Assembly: GCA_007026445.1 (NCBI GenBank)
Contig: VDMD01000029.1
Location: 1-64,000 of the forward strand
From: Schizophyllum amplum
Taxonomy: Eukaryota; Basidiomycota; Agaricomycetes; Agaricales; Schizophyllaceae
Direction of reading: 5' to 3'
Length of the DNA stretch: 64,000 bases
The notes below the pieces were generated by a model. It was given only the letters and a program-made list of their open reading frames with translations, did not search any database and had not been told where the DNA came from. The stretch's first letter is position 1. Each line of letters opens with the position of its first letter. Position numbers and translations under genes: made by a program. Below are positions 47,321-58,982 of this stretch, one piece after another.

Positions 47321-48259
47321 TCATAATCCCCGCTTGTTCTGCGCCGCGAAACGTTCCGGATCCGACACCTCCTCATCCCACACATTGCCCTCCATCTCGC
47401 CTGGCGCGCGCTGGAACTTGACGTCTGCGTGAGGGTTCTCGTCCCTTGGGCTGTAGCCAGGTGCCGTCAGGAGCAGAAGCCCAGGTTTTGGCTTCGGCAA
47501 GGGCGGTGGCGGCCTCCGCTGCGGCTCGGGGCGCAGGTCCTTATTCGACATCTTTCGCCAGAGATGCTTGCCCGCGCCCTTGACGATCCTGCCAAACTGG
47601 ATGATCGGGTCGTCGTCCGAGCTGTGCTCGTCGTCGTCGCTGCTCTCGTACCCGGTCAGGCGGCGGTTCGCCCGTGCGGTGTGCTCCGCGACCACGTCCT
47701 CGATCAGCCGCGGCGCGTTTGAGAGCTCCTCGCGTGTCCAGGTCTTCTCCTCGTCCGGCGTGACGCGCTGCTTGCCCTTCCCGCGCTTGCTGCCGGTGTC
47801 GGGAACACCGCGGTATACGCGCACGGTCGTGCCGCTCGGCGTGTCCGAAGCCTCGACCGCATCACCATCCGGCGCATCTGGATCGGACCCAGCCGCCATG
47901 AGTTTTCGTCTCCGCATGAGCTGGCCGCGCGTGGCGATCCCTAGCGGTGGGTGTCGGCGCGGCGTGCTGCGGTCGAGCTCGGGGAGGGGCGCAAACTTGA
48001 TGCTGGGCTGAGACCGCAGGCGGGGTCTCGGGGAGGGCGCGGTGCATGTCACCTCGGACTGGGACGTGACAGTGGAGGGGAGCGTAGTGGAGGATGACTG
48101 CGGCGATGGTGGGCGGGACGAGTGCGAGGAGCTGGAAGCGGTGGAGTCCGTGGACCCGTTGTCTTCTTCATGGTGCGGGCCCAGCAGGTCCGACGTGTCC
48201 TTGCGGATGAGGGGGGGATGGTCCGTGGTTTCTCGAAGGGACGATTCTTCTGTCGCCAT
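47321..48259 (-). CDS. Hypothetical disordered protein, single exon
   Basis: An uninterrupted frame of 312 codons from MATEESSLRETTDHPP to AAQNKRGL. Composition is low-complexity: Ser/Thr/Pro-rich N-terminus, a basic GSKRGKGKQRV stretch, an acidic ESSDDDEHSSDDDP cluster, then a Pro-rich RRPPPPLPKPKPG. A more ordered-looking block reads IIQFGRIVKGAGKHLWRKM. The end contains GNVWDEEVSDPERFAAQNKRG. No known domain. The long open frame with a proper ATG and the absence of any equally long frame with better motifs support it. Could be an adaptor or nuclear factor; that is a guess. Confidence 0.65.
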   Translation of the reverse strand: MATEESSLRETTDHPPLIRKDTSDLLGPHHEEDNGSTDSTASSSSHSSRPPSPQSSSTTLPSTVTSQSEVTCTAPSPRPRLRSQPSIKFAPLPELDRSTPRRHPPLGIATRGQLMRRRKLMAAGSDPDAPDGDAVEASDTPSGTTVRVYRGVPDTGSKRGKGKQRVTPDEEKTWTREELSNAPRLIEDVVAEHTARANRRLTGYESSDDDEHSSDDDPIIQFGRIVKGAGKHLWRKMSNKDLRPEPQRRPPPPLPKPKPGLLLLTAPGYSPRDENPHADVKFQRAPGEMEGNVWDEEVSDPERFAAQNKRGL

Positions 48260-48895
48260 CGTCGGGGGGAGGGGTGCGGCGTAGGATGTATATACGTGTG
48301 GCGGGGAAAGGTGTGCTCCTTGCGTGCGGCTCGGGCTTTTGAGAGTCGCTACAAAGGGTCCCTAGGTAGGCTGCCACCACACAAGCCGAAGAAATGAGTG
48401 CCCGAGCCGAATTATTGCAAAGCAGGAGACTCACAATCAGGTTCAAAGGAAGGGAAAGACTAAACGAAGGGCGGGATGTAGCAAGGATAACGCGCAAGGA
48501 GCAGGACCCTTCTGTCCGCAGAAAAATAAGTTATCCAAGAGTGCAGCCCGCCGAGGGAGCGCGGTGTGGACAGAGGCGTGGAATAGACGACGACAGAACT
48601 AGCGCGGAGCGGAGTACAGGATCTTCGCGCCGTCGCTCAAAATGGCAATAGCAACCGGCCTCGGCGACCGCGGTGCCGGCCGTTAGCCTGGACGTCGCTG
48701 GACCCACAACGAGGTACAGAAGACTGCTGTATACTTCTATCCGGCCTGCAAAGTATAGCGAAAGAAGAGCACGAGCTATATCGGCGTTGGCGCAATTTTA
48801 TAACGGCTTGAAGGCGGGAGCAGTCCCAGCTTTCAGTAACTAATCATCTATCGGACGCCAGCAGAATCCGACAGAGGAAGCGCAATTAATGCAGG
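48260..48895. other. Intergenic, no gene assigned
   Basis: Upstream of the disordered protein gene and downstream of MTU1, both on the minus strand. No motif or RNA gene seen. Confidence 0.5.
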
Positions 48896-50500
48896 TCAAG
48901 CCGCCGTAGTAGTTATCGTCCCACAGCCTAGCACCCTGCGCTCCTCGCCGACATAGATGACCGCGGTCTGACCCAGCGAGACGTCTCGCATGCGCTCATC
49001 AAGTTCAATCTGCACGCCTTGGCCTCGCCTGGTCTTGTTCAATTCCGAAAGTGGAGCGACGCGAGACACCAGACTGACCTGCGTACAGTGCAAGCTACCG
49101 GCGCCATGCGATAGATGAATTTGACGAAGGCTTTCAACCCGGCCGTTGTGTCAATCTCCTTGGGAGGCGCGTCCGTCCAAATCCAGTCGAACTTCTTGAC
49201 AATCATAGCCTGTTTGAAGAGCGCCGGATGATTGCTACGACGTCCACTCAGTGATTGTACCTCGACTGACTAGAGGCAAACAACTTACGGTCCAGGGACG
49301 ACGTAGACGGTATTCGTCGAGGCATCTTTGTCAGAGACGTACCATCTCTGCAGCATATTCGGTATGCGCGCTCGCTCACCCACGGTATAATTCCACAGTC
49401 CGCCGTGGGTCCCGACCTCTTTTCGGGACTCGAGATCCACTATACGGCCCGCTTGGCCTTGAAGATAATTCGCTGTTTGTATACATAGTTGAGTACGGCG
49501 CACGAGCGATGCGGGGCGTGAAGACGTACATAGAAACCCTCGGAAGTCGCCTTTCTGACCCACAAAGCATATGCCCATGCTTTCTTTGCGGTCGGCCACG
49601 GGTAGGTTGAAGTCGCGGGCGAGCTGCTTAACTTGTGTTTTGCGAAGCATTCCCAAGGGAAAGAGGGCGGGTCGCAGGTTGGACTCGCGAATGCCCGCCA
49701 GATAGTAAGACTGGTCCTTTATGGGATCTAGCCCAGCCAATAGCGTCGGTCGGCCATTTGACCACGACTTGCGCGCATAGTGACCTGCGACTGTTTGGGT
49801 ACTACGATTTTTCAAGTGTTACGCACGGCTCACCTGTCGCGAACCAGGTATTCTCTGCGGCTAGCAACCGTATGTGCTCGTGAAGGGCGCCGAACTTGAC
49901 ATGTCTGTCAAGGTAGGTTCGAAAGTGAAGAACAAACAGACGGTGACCGACCTATTACATAGTACGTCGGGATTCGGTGTCACGCCGCTGGACCATGCCT
50001 CCAGGGAGGGCTGAAAGACACGATTCCAGTATTCCTTGGAAAGATCAACCTGTGAGCATCCGGCGTCAGTGAGCGTAAACATTCAACGGAGAAGATAAGT
50101 ACCATTCGACATGGTATATTGAGCATATCGCAGACACGCTGGACATCCGCCCAGTCTTTCTTCCACTCGCAGCCTTCGTCGGTACCGGATTCGTCTCGCG
50201 TGTCCCAGTTGCGCATGAAGATACCGGCTACTTGATATCCCTGCAGAGCATGAGAGAAGGGTATAATTCAGAAACATATATCTACCTGGTCCAGCATGAG
50301 CTTCGCTGTCACCGACGAGTCAACTCCCCCAGACATGCCTACAATGACTGAATGACGGTTAGCATCGCAGCCTTGGGAACGAGACCACGCTTGCCTCGGT
50401 CTCCTTTCTGCGGCTGCATGCCAGCATTTAGCGAGCTGAAATATCTGGCATGGCTCCCGCAGAGGTAGGCCTTCAGCACGGCGCGCCTACAAGCAAGCAT
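48896..50500 (-). CDS. MTU1: Mitochondrial tRNA-specific 2-thiouridylase
   Basis: Homologue of bacterial MnmA and yeast Slm3, which puts sulfur on the wobble uridine of mitochondrial tRNA-Lys, -Glu and -Gln. It has the PP-loop SGGVDSSV, the first catalytic Cys in [16 protein letters not shown], the KDQSYYLAG segment, the second Cys in [12 protein letters not shown], and a C-terminal beta-barrel ending [20 protein letters not shown]. The N-terminus ([20 protein letters not shown]) is a plausible mitochondrial presequence. About eight introns. The first has a GC-AG boundary: the donor is GCAAGC after GDR, and the acceptor CATTCAG precedes VIVGMSGG. The last intron is 53 bp, from GTACGC to ACAAG, before [10 protein letters not shown]. 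All frames are intact. It is followed upstream by the AKR gene on the same strand. Confidence 0.92.
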
Positions 50501-50551
50501 TTGGAAGTTGAAGACAAGACGGATCAGGCGGACCGCAGTGACATTGCGTTA

Positions 50552-50563
50552 CGCGACGCGACC
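50552..50563 (-). promoter_or_regulatory. GGTCGCGTCGCG element before MTU1
   Basis: In the sense of the gene the word reads GGTCGCGTCGCG and lies about 52 bp upstream of the ATG. The same bases plus a few more (CGACGCGACCGTGACA on the plus strand) recur just before TOF1. Function inferred. Confidence 0.4.
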
Positions 50564-50725
50564 GTGACACTATCAACACTGACTGACCAGTGACCTCGAC
50601 TGACTTGACCAACGACTGACTCGCTCTCGCTTGCCATGTGATAGGGAGCAAAGAGCATAACCTTCTCATCTATTCAACCGACTTCACCTTCACTTCACTA
50701 TCGCACAGACCGACCTCTAAACTGC

Positions 50726-51841
50726 CTAACCCCAGTTCAGCTCGTTCATATGGCCAGGGAATCGCTCGCCCTTGCTTTCAAACTCGCGCAACATCACGGC
50801 GACCTCCTCCATCTCACCCTCAGTCAGTTCCACCAGCGTAGAATTCTCCTTGACCCGCTCCACCGACTTGGAACCCGGGATCGGTATAATGGTCGGCAGG
50901 CCCGGTTTGCCGCTCATCGCGCAAACCCAGGCGATGGCGATCTGAGCGGGCGTGCAGGACTTGCGTTCCGCGAGATACTGGACGAAGTTGACCAGCCGGA
51001 GGTTGGTGTCGAAGACGTCGGGCTGGAAGCGAGGAAAGTGGCGGCGAACATCCCCCTCCGGAATATCGTCGAAGGACTTGATCTGGCCGGTCTGCAGTGA
51101 TGGTCAGCCGAGTGCAAGCATTTCTCAGGTTACAGCACCAACTTACCAAGAACCCTGCGCCCAGCGGCGTGTACGCAATGACGGGAATGTCGAGCTCAGC
51201 GCACGCCTTCGCGACACCGTTCTCCAGAATATCCGTGAACCACATGGAGAACTCGACCTCGACGCCGCCCGAGATAGGCGCGTACTTCGCCGCCTCACGA
51301 ATAGTCTCCGCGCCGACCTCTGACAGTCCAATCGCGCCAATCTTCTCCTCGTCGACGAGCGCCTTCAGCGTCCCCATCACCTGCTCGAGCGGCACTGTAT
51401 GGTCTCTACGCGCGGGCTCGAACACGTCGATCTTCTTCGTCCCCGCCAAGATGTCCAAGCAGAAGTCGACGCTGCGGCGAATACCCGCCTCTGAGCTATC
51501 GGGCCTGATAGCTGGCGTGCCCGCTCCCGGTACGCAGCCCTTGACGTTGAGGATAACACGGTCGGCGTCTTCGGGGTACTTGGTGAAGTAGGCCTTGACG
51601 ACGTGCATGGAGTTGTGCTCAGGGGTGCCGTAGAACTCGCCGCCGTTCCAGACATTTGCGCCTGCTTCGAGGGCGGTCTTCATGCACTCTACGGCGTCGT
51701 CGATGCTGATGTTCGAATTCCAGGTCAAGCCTGCATAGCGCGAAGTACCGGTCAGCACGGGGACGAAGCGGAAGACAAGAGCGACGCACTCATGAGACCG
51801 AAGCCAATGGGCCCAACTTCTTTGCCAACGTATTTGACCAT
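50726..51841 (-). CDS. plr1: Aldo/keto reductase, pyridoxal reductase-like
   Basis: NADPH-dependent reductase of the AKR8 type, which turns pyridoxal into pyridoxine in the cytosol. MVKYVGKEVGPIGFGLM starts at ATG 51841; the first intron (about 53 bp) precedes LTWNSNISIDDAVE. The catalytic Tyr is in NVWNGGEFYGTPEHN and the Lys in VILNVKG. KKIDVFEPARRDHTVPLEQVM, IGAIGLSEVGAETI and IPVIAYTPLGAGFLTGQIKSF match the pyridoxal reductase pattern. The cofactor segment is IIPIPGSKSVERVKENS. Second intron after GAGFL. The stop is at 50726, giving about 335 residues, normal for the family. Frame intact. The gene is divergent from TOF1, 560 bp apart. Confidence 0.88.
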
Positions 51842-52402
51842 GCTTGCGGATTCGACACGGGGTAGAGCCGTCTCGACCAGGGAAGAGGAGCTGCTGTTCG
51901 ACATTCACAGTCGAGCTTATATACCTTGACGGACGTCCGGTACCTTTGGACCAACACGAACTTGCTTTCAGTCAACTGCAGCACGACGGTAGAGACGCGC
52001 TTCGTCACACTTCATTGAACCCGGTCGTACGCGTATGCTGCCCACCCACAACGCGGAAAGCTACCGTGAGTCAGTATGTCACTGCCCCTTCGTTAGTATT
52101 GAGCTGCAAGCAGGGTGCAAGTGGCCTCGGATGCGACTCACATGTCTTTCACCCGCGCCCACCGCACAGCGCGCTACTATCGAAGAATAGCATTGGTGAT
52201 TGGTACGATATTCGAATACATCTCTTCTTTTACCAGTAGTATTACTGCATACTTTCCACGCTTTGAATGCTCGTTCGCCCCTATCGCGTCGTTTTAGAAC
52301 CAAGTATTAACGCAGAAAATAAGTATAACGATGCGTCGACATGAACCGTGACGATACGTGACACGACGCGACCGTGACAGCTATCACTCGTCGCGTCTCG
52401 CC
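51842..52402. other. Divergent promoter region, AKR and TOF1
   Basis: 561 bp between two start codons on opposite strands, so it should hold both promoters. It contains the CGACGCGACC element close to TOF1. No gene. Confidence 0.6.
52364..52373 (+). promoter_or_regulatory. CGACGCGACC element before TOF1
   Basis: The word CGACGCGACCGTGACA begins 39 bp upstream of the TOF1 ATG. It matches the MTU1 upstream element over 16 bases and ten of the twelve core bases seen at CENP-C and the gene at 45546. ACGCGA resembles an MBF-type site, fitting a replication gene. Inference. Confidence 0.45.
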
Positions 52403-55400
52403 ATGTCGAAGAAACGCGCCGATGTTATCGACATCAGCGACTCAGACGATGAGGCACCGAAGGCCGCAGCGACAGAAGCGAAAGGAGACTCCGACGATGA
52501 TATAGAAGTTGAGGACGGCAAGCCAGAGACGGAGCAGGCGTTCAGGCGGAGGCTGCTAGAGCCGGTCATCAGCAATGTCGTCGACGCGCTCGGAGGGTTC
52601 GAGGGCAAGACCTATCGCATGGGAGAAGAAGTGAACGGATGTCTCAAGGACCTGAAGAGACTATGGCGCAAAGACGACACAGACGACGAGCGCACGGTCG
52701 CGCGCATCTACTGGGAGAAGCGCCTTCTGCACAACGATCTCGTACCTATCCTTCTTGCGACGGCCGGCCAAGGGCTGGTGGAAGACAAGCGTGCCGTCGC
52801 ATGCGCAGACCTGATGGCAGCAATGACCTGGCCGATCGACATGGCGGAGGAGCTGAAGGAGCTGGACGACGAGCTGGATCGAGGTGCGGACTACACCGTC
52901 CTTCAGCAGAGCCATCTTTACTACAAAGCCGCTCTCCTCAAGCCCGAAGTCATGAAGGCACTGCTCAGCATCATGATCCCTCCCCTCGCGAAGCCAGTCA
53001 AGGAGAGAGTGGAGCGCGACACCCAGGTCATGAGCGTCGTCCTCTACCTCATCCGCAACCTCGCCTTCATCAAGGACCTTCCTTCCAACATCCACAATAG
53101 CGCCGACCAAGCCGAATTCTCGTCATTGCAGTCGAAGCTCATCCGCGCGCTCTCGGAGACCCACGCCATGGAGCTACTTCTCACCATCGCCGTCAACGAC
53201 AACAAGGACCCCCTCTTCAACCAATGGAACACGCTCATCCTGGAGATATTCTACCTGCTATATCGAGGCGTCAAACCGTCATCTCTGGCCGTAGATCAGG
53301 CGAAGGTCAGCGCGCATATACTCATGCATTTACTGGCGCCGTCTGACATTGCGCCCCCCAGCAACCCGCCCAGAACCTCCAACGCCTCCTGGCTTCCGAG
53401 ACGAAGATCAGGCAAGACGTTGCGCGGAAAGCCTCCTCACGTCACTCCAGATTCGGTACGACCATCGCGGTGAAGCTGAACCCCAAGAAAGCCGCCGCTT
53501 TAGCCCCGGGCGACGACGATCCCTCGTCCAGTGTCAAGCCAGCTGGCTCTCAGCAGTTCGTTCTTCATCGGCAGCAGGCCATCAATAAGGACGCGTCATC
53601 TATCCTCGATATGACGAAGAAGCACAAAAAGAAAGGCCTGACCATCGACGAGCTCGCGCGAGAGGATAACCTTACAGTGGAGGCGCGGTCAATCCTGCAG
53701 AAGTTCGCGACCGAGTTTGTCGAGAACTGTTTCAATCGTATGTTCCTCTCATTTCTTTACCAGATTAATCCTGATTTGATCATAGCTTTCCTGTCCGCGT
53801 TGATCAAGGACATACGCATGGAGCGACCCAAGATCACGGAGAAAGACAACTTGCTCCTGCTCTATGTGACAAAGTGGTTCATCGACTTCTTCCTCCTCTC
53901 ACGAGCAAAAGAGAAGACCAGTACGACTGCCAAGGCGGGTGATGAGCGGTGGAACTTCCGGCTCATCGCCGAAATCACGGAGCGCGACTGGATCGTCTGG
54001 GTTCTCAAGCGTATGCGACAAGCGGTCGAAGAGAAGGTTGGGTGCTTTCTCGTTTTTTTTTCTGCCTTGGCTCACCCGCGTCCCGCAGCCCAAGCAATGG
54101 ACAGAGCTGCAAGCCGGCATTGAGTGTCTGACGCAGCTGCTGCTTGTCATCGACGGCCTCTGCGCCGCCGAGGATACCGCGTACTCTGACACCGCGGAGA
54201 CCCTCCAGCAGCAGATCATCTACAACGGCGAGATCCTCGATATCGCCTTCGACAGCATGCGCAACTACAAGGAGGGCACGCAGTCGTTGACGTACCTCGA
54301 TTCGAGCGTGCATCTGGGATACTCGCTGCTGAAGATGCTAGAGCGGTGGGGGAAGAAGTCGGGTGGGAAGGATATCTATGTCAGGAAGAAGAAGAAGGTG
54401 CGGCGGCGGAAGAAGCGGACAGGTGCGTTGGGCTTTTGGCTCGGATGGAATTACGACTGACATCATGATACAGGCAAGGAGGACGAAGAGGGCATCGCCG
54501 ACGTCGAGGAAGAGGAGGTCGAGGTATCCGACAACGACACCGTCCAGGAGGCCGTCTTCACCTTCGAAGCATTCGAGATGGCAAGGACATTGTCGCTCTG
54601 GAATTAGTCCTCGCTAACACCGTTCGCAGAGGTTCGCTCATGCGGATATCACGCGCACGCTGCTGGCCTATCTGGCTCGATACAAAGAGTTCACGACTGC
54701 CGAGCAGATGAAGCGGGCGACGAACTTGATCCATCGTCAGGTTGTCCGTGCCAAGGCAGAGGGTCTGTATTTCAACGTGCGTCTTCATTTTTGCGATAGC
54801 TCAAAGGCGGTGCTGAGGTCGACCACAGGTTTCCACCCTCAGCCTCTTCCAGCGTATCCTCAATGACCAGCGGTCCTTCCCGCGCGAGCAGCCTTACAAG
54901 GATTTGATCAACCTTATCAACTTCATCCTGCGGCAGTTCTTCAAGGCGCTCAGCGAGAACTCTTTTCTCGCTATTGAGGTGCACCTCGCCATTCCCGACC
55001 TGGCTTCGCGAGCTCACTTCGTGAACAGGCATTCTACCCCAAGAACCGCAGCCAATGGAAACAGTTCTCAAGCTACAAACCCGAGGAGAAGAAGGGCCGA
55101 GCGCAGGCGACTGTCGTGGAGACCCGATGGCCGCCAGACGTTGTCGTACAGAAGGGCTTTTCATGGAGCGAGGAGCTGGGCATCGCTATCGGCGCGCTTT
55201 TGGAAGAGGGGCATAAGGATCTGGTGGAATGGACTGTTGAGGTCGGTCAATGATTGCTTGTGATGAACGTCGGGATGACCGATACGAGCAGATACTTGAC
55301 ATGGCGATTGCCTCGCGGAGAGGTGTTATTGCTAGGGTCGACAGGAATCCGGATGCGGAAGAGGATGACGCCGACGATGCTTTGGCGCCTCTTGAGCATG

Positions 55401-56529
55401 CGCCTTCTGCTCAGGCCATGGAGGAGATGGGGGATTTCGGTACGTCCTTCTCCGTGATGTCTGCACCTAGACGTCTGACCGTTCCCGCAGCCATCCCTTG
55501 CTTGGACGACGAGAAGGCGCAAATGGCCTCGAAGAACCCCCATCTCAAGCTCTTGTTCCGGCTGTGCAAGTTCTTTGTTCTCGACGAAGGTGCGTCTGCG
55601 TTCTGTCCCAGTTGCACTTCTATCTAATCCGGCATGCAGACCCGGAAGGCGATGAACTCGAGTGGTATATCCCGAAGACGATATACCCTTCGGAACTAGC
55701 AAGATTCTCGACTGTCATCAAGCAGTACCTCGAGCAGCCGTTTGAACCTGAAGGCGGCAAGAAAGCGACCGATCTGATATCCAAGAAACGCCGACCTCGC
55801 CGACGCATGCGATCCCCTTCGCCGGGCAGCGACGCCGAAGGCAATGCGGACTACCAAGGCGAGGGCGGCGGCGACGGAGAGGGGAAGCGGCGCCGCAAGC
55901 GCAAGAAGCGCGACAAGGCCGGCAAGGAGAATAGCAAGGCGCGCGAGGACGATTCGACCAGGCGTGAGCGCAAGCGCGCGGAGAAGCGCAAGAAGGAGGA
56001 GGTGCAGTACAAGTCCGCGCAATTCATCGAGGACAGCGACCTCGAGGACGGAGATCTGGAGGCGTTCTTGGAGCATGAGAAGGAGCTGCGCGCGCGGACG
56101 CAGAAGAAGGCGCTGACGTCGAATCTGGGCATCGGGACCATGCGGGCGACGGGGACGAAGAAGAGGCGGCGTAAGGGCGGGGACGAGGAGAAGAAGGAGA
56201 GTCGGGCGAAGAAGAAGCGCAAGGGCGCGGCGGTGGATGAGGTCCTGGATGTTGATGAAGAGGCGGCGGCGGCGAGCGACGTATCCGACGAGGACAACCA
56301 GTCGGACGCCGATGATGATTTGCAGGAGGTCGCTGCAGCAGCGCCTCCACCGCGTCCACGACCAAAGCCTCGACCGAAACCTGTTCGAAAAGCATCCACA
56401 CCGGCCGAAAGTGATGGGAAGACCGTCCCTCCAACCATCGAGGTTGCGGACGACAGCGACTCGGACACGATTGTCAGGCGCGCGCCTCGCAAAGCAAGGG
56501 CTGTTGTCTCCGACGAGGACGAGGAGTAA
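52403..56529 (+). CDS. TOF1: Timeless-family fork protection protein Tof1/Swi1
   Basis: Scaffold of the replication fork protection complex (with Csm3/Swi3 and Mrc1), which stabilises paused forks and supports the S-phase checkpoint. Starts MSKKRADVIDISDSDDEAP at 52403. The Timeless N-domain includes RRLLEPVISNVVDALGGFEGKTYRMGEE-type sequence, RNLAFIKDLP and LLTIAVNDNKDPLFNQWNTLILEIFYLLYRG. The second half has KKGLTIDELAREDNLT, KDNLLLLYVTKWFIDFFLL, KDIYVRKKKKVRRRKKR, HADITRTLLAYLARY, the QRILNDQRSFPREQPYKDLINLINFILRQFF segment, AFYPKNRSQWKQFSSYKP and GFSWSEELGIAIGALLEEGH. The C-terminus is a long Lys/Glu-rich disordered tail. About nine introns with GT-AG ends; the frame is intact to the TAA at 56527-56529. 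It faces the TRF4 gene tail to tail, 165 bp apart. Confidence 0.93.
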
Positions 56530-56694
56530 CGCTCGACCCCATCACCTACATCTTACTTAGCATCTGTAACATATCGCACTCATGACAATTGTACAACAGC
56601 GGCATAGGCTGGTTCCTCGCAATTGCACACCAGAATTGACGACACAGTAAGACATGAACGACGGGCAGATGCCAGTAAGCCTGCCGAAGCGAGA

Positions 56695-58982
56695 TCATAC
56701 ATCCTCCTCGTCAACGTTGCCAGACTCGGCAGCGAGCGAGCTCCAATACGCCCGCTTGCGCTCGGTCTTCGCTCTCGACGACTGCCTCTCCACAGAAGGC
56801 CTCCTCGACCTCGGCCGCGGCGGCTGCAGCTCCTCCGCATACCCCGAATCATCGACATTGATGACCACGTCCGCTCCGTGCTTCCCATTCCTCGACCGCT
56901 CATGCGGAAGCGGGCCGTCCGAGTCCTCGTCGTCCGAGACGTATATTGCAGCCACCGTCTTCGCCTTGCTTCCGCCGCGCTTCTTCTTCGACCCGATGCC
57001 GTATCGGCCGCCTTCGTCCTCGTCCTCATCGTCGGCATGGCGCCGCTTGCTATGCCGCTCGACCTCGACAACTTCGGGGTCGGAGACGTCGGTGTCGGCG
57101 GTGCGCCAGGTGTTCTCGACGGCCCGAGCTCGTGATGAGGAAGAAGGTGGAGGAGGAGGAGGGTTCATTGGTGCCGTGCTCGGCGGTGCTGCAGTGCTCT
57201 GCTTGAGGTCGGTGTCGGCGGAAGGGACTATGGGAGGTGCGAGCCCGAGCAGTTGATGTAAGCGGCCGTCATCGTAGATCTCCTGTACGAGGCGGCGGTG
57301 ATTGATGATCTACGAACGCAAACCGGTCAGCGATATGGACGTCAAGTATTTTAGCAAGCTACGCACGTCCTGCGGAATGTGTACTATGCTAGACAGCATG
57401 CTGAAGTCGGCCGCATGGGTCTCGCCGTGGCGGAGGGACGCGTAAGTGCGGTTGTGTTGTGCATTGAGCATGCTGGTCTTGACAAAGGCGGCGGAGGTGA
57501 GGATGTCGTGGGCGCCGGCCATGGTCTGGCGAACCTTGAAGTAATTGTAGGAGCCGCTAGAAACGTCGTTCTCTGCACTTCCGTCAGAAATTTGAGCGCA
57601 TATATGCACGTTGAAACGCACCTGGATCGCAGGGATCCTCAACAGACAGTGCCCGCGGCTTGTTGTAGTTGAACCAGCCGCGAATGCGCTTGCTGAAGTA
57701 TTGCCCGCCGTGCCGCAATGAGATGCCAACCTCCTCGTAGTTGTGGTACTTCCCATACAACTCAAGGAACTCCAGCAGGAGCACGCCCAGGTTCTTCTCC
57801 GGGTCTATCTCGCCATTGCGTATCTTCGGATGCATCTGCAAGAAGCTGACCACCAAGCACACGATGCTGTAGCTCCCCAGCCCGCCGGTGTACACCTCGT
57901 TCATCTGCCGCTGGCTGAGGTAGAGCTTGAGAATGAGCACCAGCGCGCGAATCGCCGTCGGGCACTGCATCCCGCGTTGGAAGCCGTTGATGATGTCGCT
58001 GGAGACGATGCCCGAGAATTGGTTGATGCTGATGTCGATTTGGAACCGGCCGTACTCTGCAGACGTGACGAATTTGATGATGGGTACGCGCGCGCCAATG
58101 ACCTGCACCTTGCCCGAGCTAAGGCGCGCAGAACGGATGAGGTCGGCGAGTCGCTGGAGGACGGTTTTCTTGTTGTTCTGCTCGAGCGTGTTGGACTGCA
58201 CGACGAGGTCGATGTCGCTGCACGTATACAGGTCAGATTTCAGGCGCATATATGCACTGTATGGCGAACGTACCCGTGCGGCAGATACAGCTTCGTCCCG
58301 TAGCTCCCAAACGGCCTGACCTCCGCGTCGGGGAACTTGTCCTTGATGATCTTCGCAATGACGAGCACGATCATGCTCCGCACCTCGTCCTCCGCAGGCG
58401 TGGGCGATATCCACGCGTCAAACGCCTTGATCTCGGTATGCAGTCTGTGCGTGCGTCGCTTGAGCCAAGAGCGCGTTGACCCGCATGTATGCGCACTACT
58501 CACAGCTCGGCGGCGTCCTGACAGGACGCGAGATCCAGGCCGCTGACCCACGGCGCTTGCTGGGCGATCTGGTGACGCTGGTTCGCGGCGTACTCCGCGG
58601 GATCGTTGACGTAGTTATACTCGCGGTTCCTCCTTGGCCTGTCGTGCTCGCGGCGGTCGCGGTCATCATACCTGTCTCTGCTTCTGCTCCGACTGCGCTG
58701 GCGTTTCTTCCCCCGATCCCAGTCCCGCTCGCGCTCATAGCGGCCTTTCTCTGGCGCGCGGCTCTTCCCCTTGTGATCCGTCTCGGGTCTCTTAGGGAGA
58801 TGCGCTGGTAGGACAGGGTCGTCGGCGAAGGAGATAAAGTCGTCGTTGGAGGTAATGGTTGCGGCGGTCTGGCGCGTGTACGGCGATGAGGATCTGGAAT
58901 GCGATTTCTTGTCTATGCGTCTGCGTTTGCTGGCAGGCTCTTGGGCGGAGGAGCTCGGAGGAGAGGGGACAGACGAGACCAT
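56695..58982 (-). CDS. TRF4: Non-canonical poly(A) polymerase, TRF4/Cid14 type
   Basis: Nuclear oligo(A) polymerase of the TRAMP complex, which tags aberrant RNAs for exosome decay. It starts MVSSVPSPPSSSAQEPASKRRR at ATG 58982 with a basic, RS-rich N-terminus. The nucleotidyltransferase core reads PFGSYGTKLYLPHGDIDLVV (GS motif plus the two catalytic Asp); the third Asp is in FQIDISINQ. The central domain and PAP-associated domain follow: RALVLILKLYLSQRQMNEVYTGGLGSYSIVCLVVSFLQ, then NLGVLLLEFLELYGKYHNYEEVGISL, and LSVEDPCDPENDVSSGSYNYFKVR. The C-terminus is Pro- and acid-rich. At least five introns, all GT-AG, frame intact, stop at 56695. No RNA-recognition motif, as expected. Confidence 0.93.

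Noticed and set aside
49091..49111. Possible 20 bp intron in MTU1
   Set aside because: Too short. A 53 bp intron starting at the GTACGC just downstream restores the frame with normal sites.
55851..56492. Minus-strand Ser-rich open frame of about 213 codons
   Set aside because: It mirrors the Lys/Glu-rich tail of TOF1 on the other strand, so it is a composition effect.
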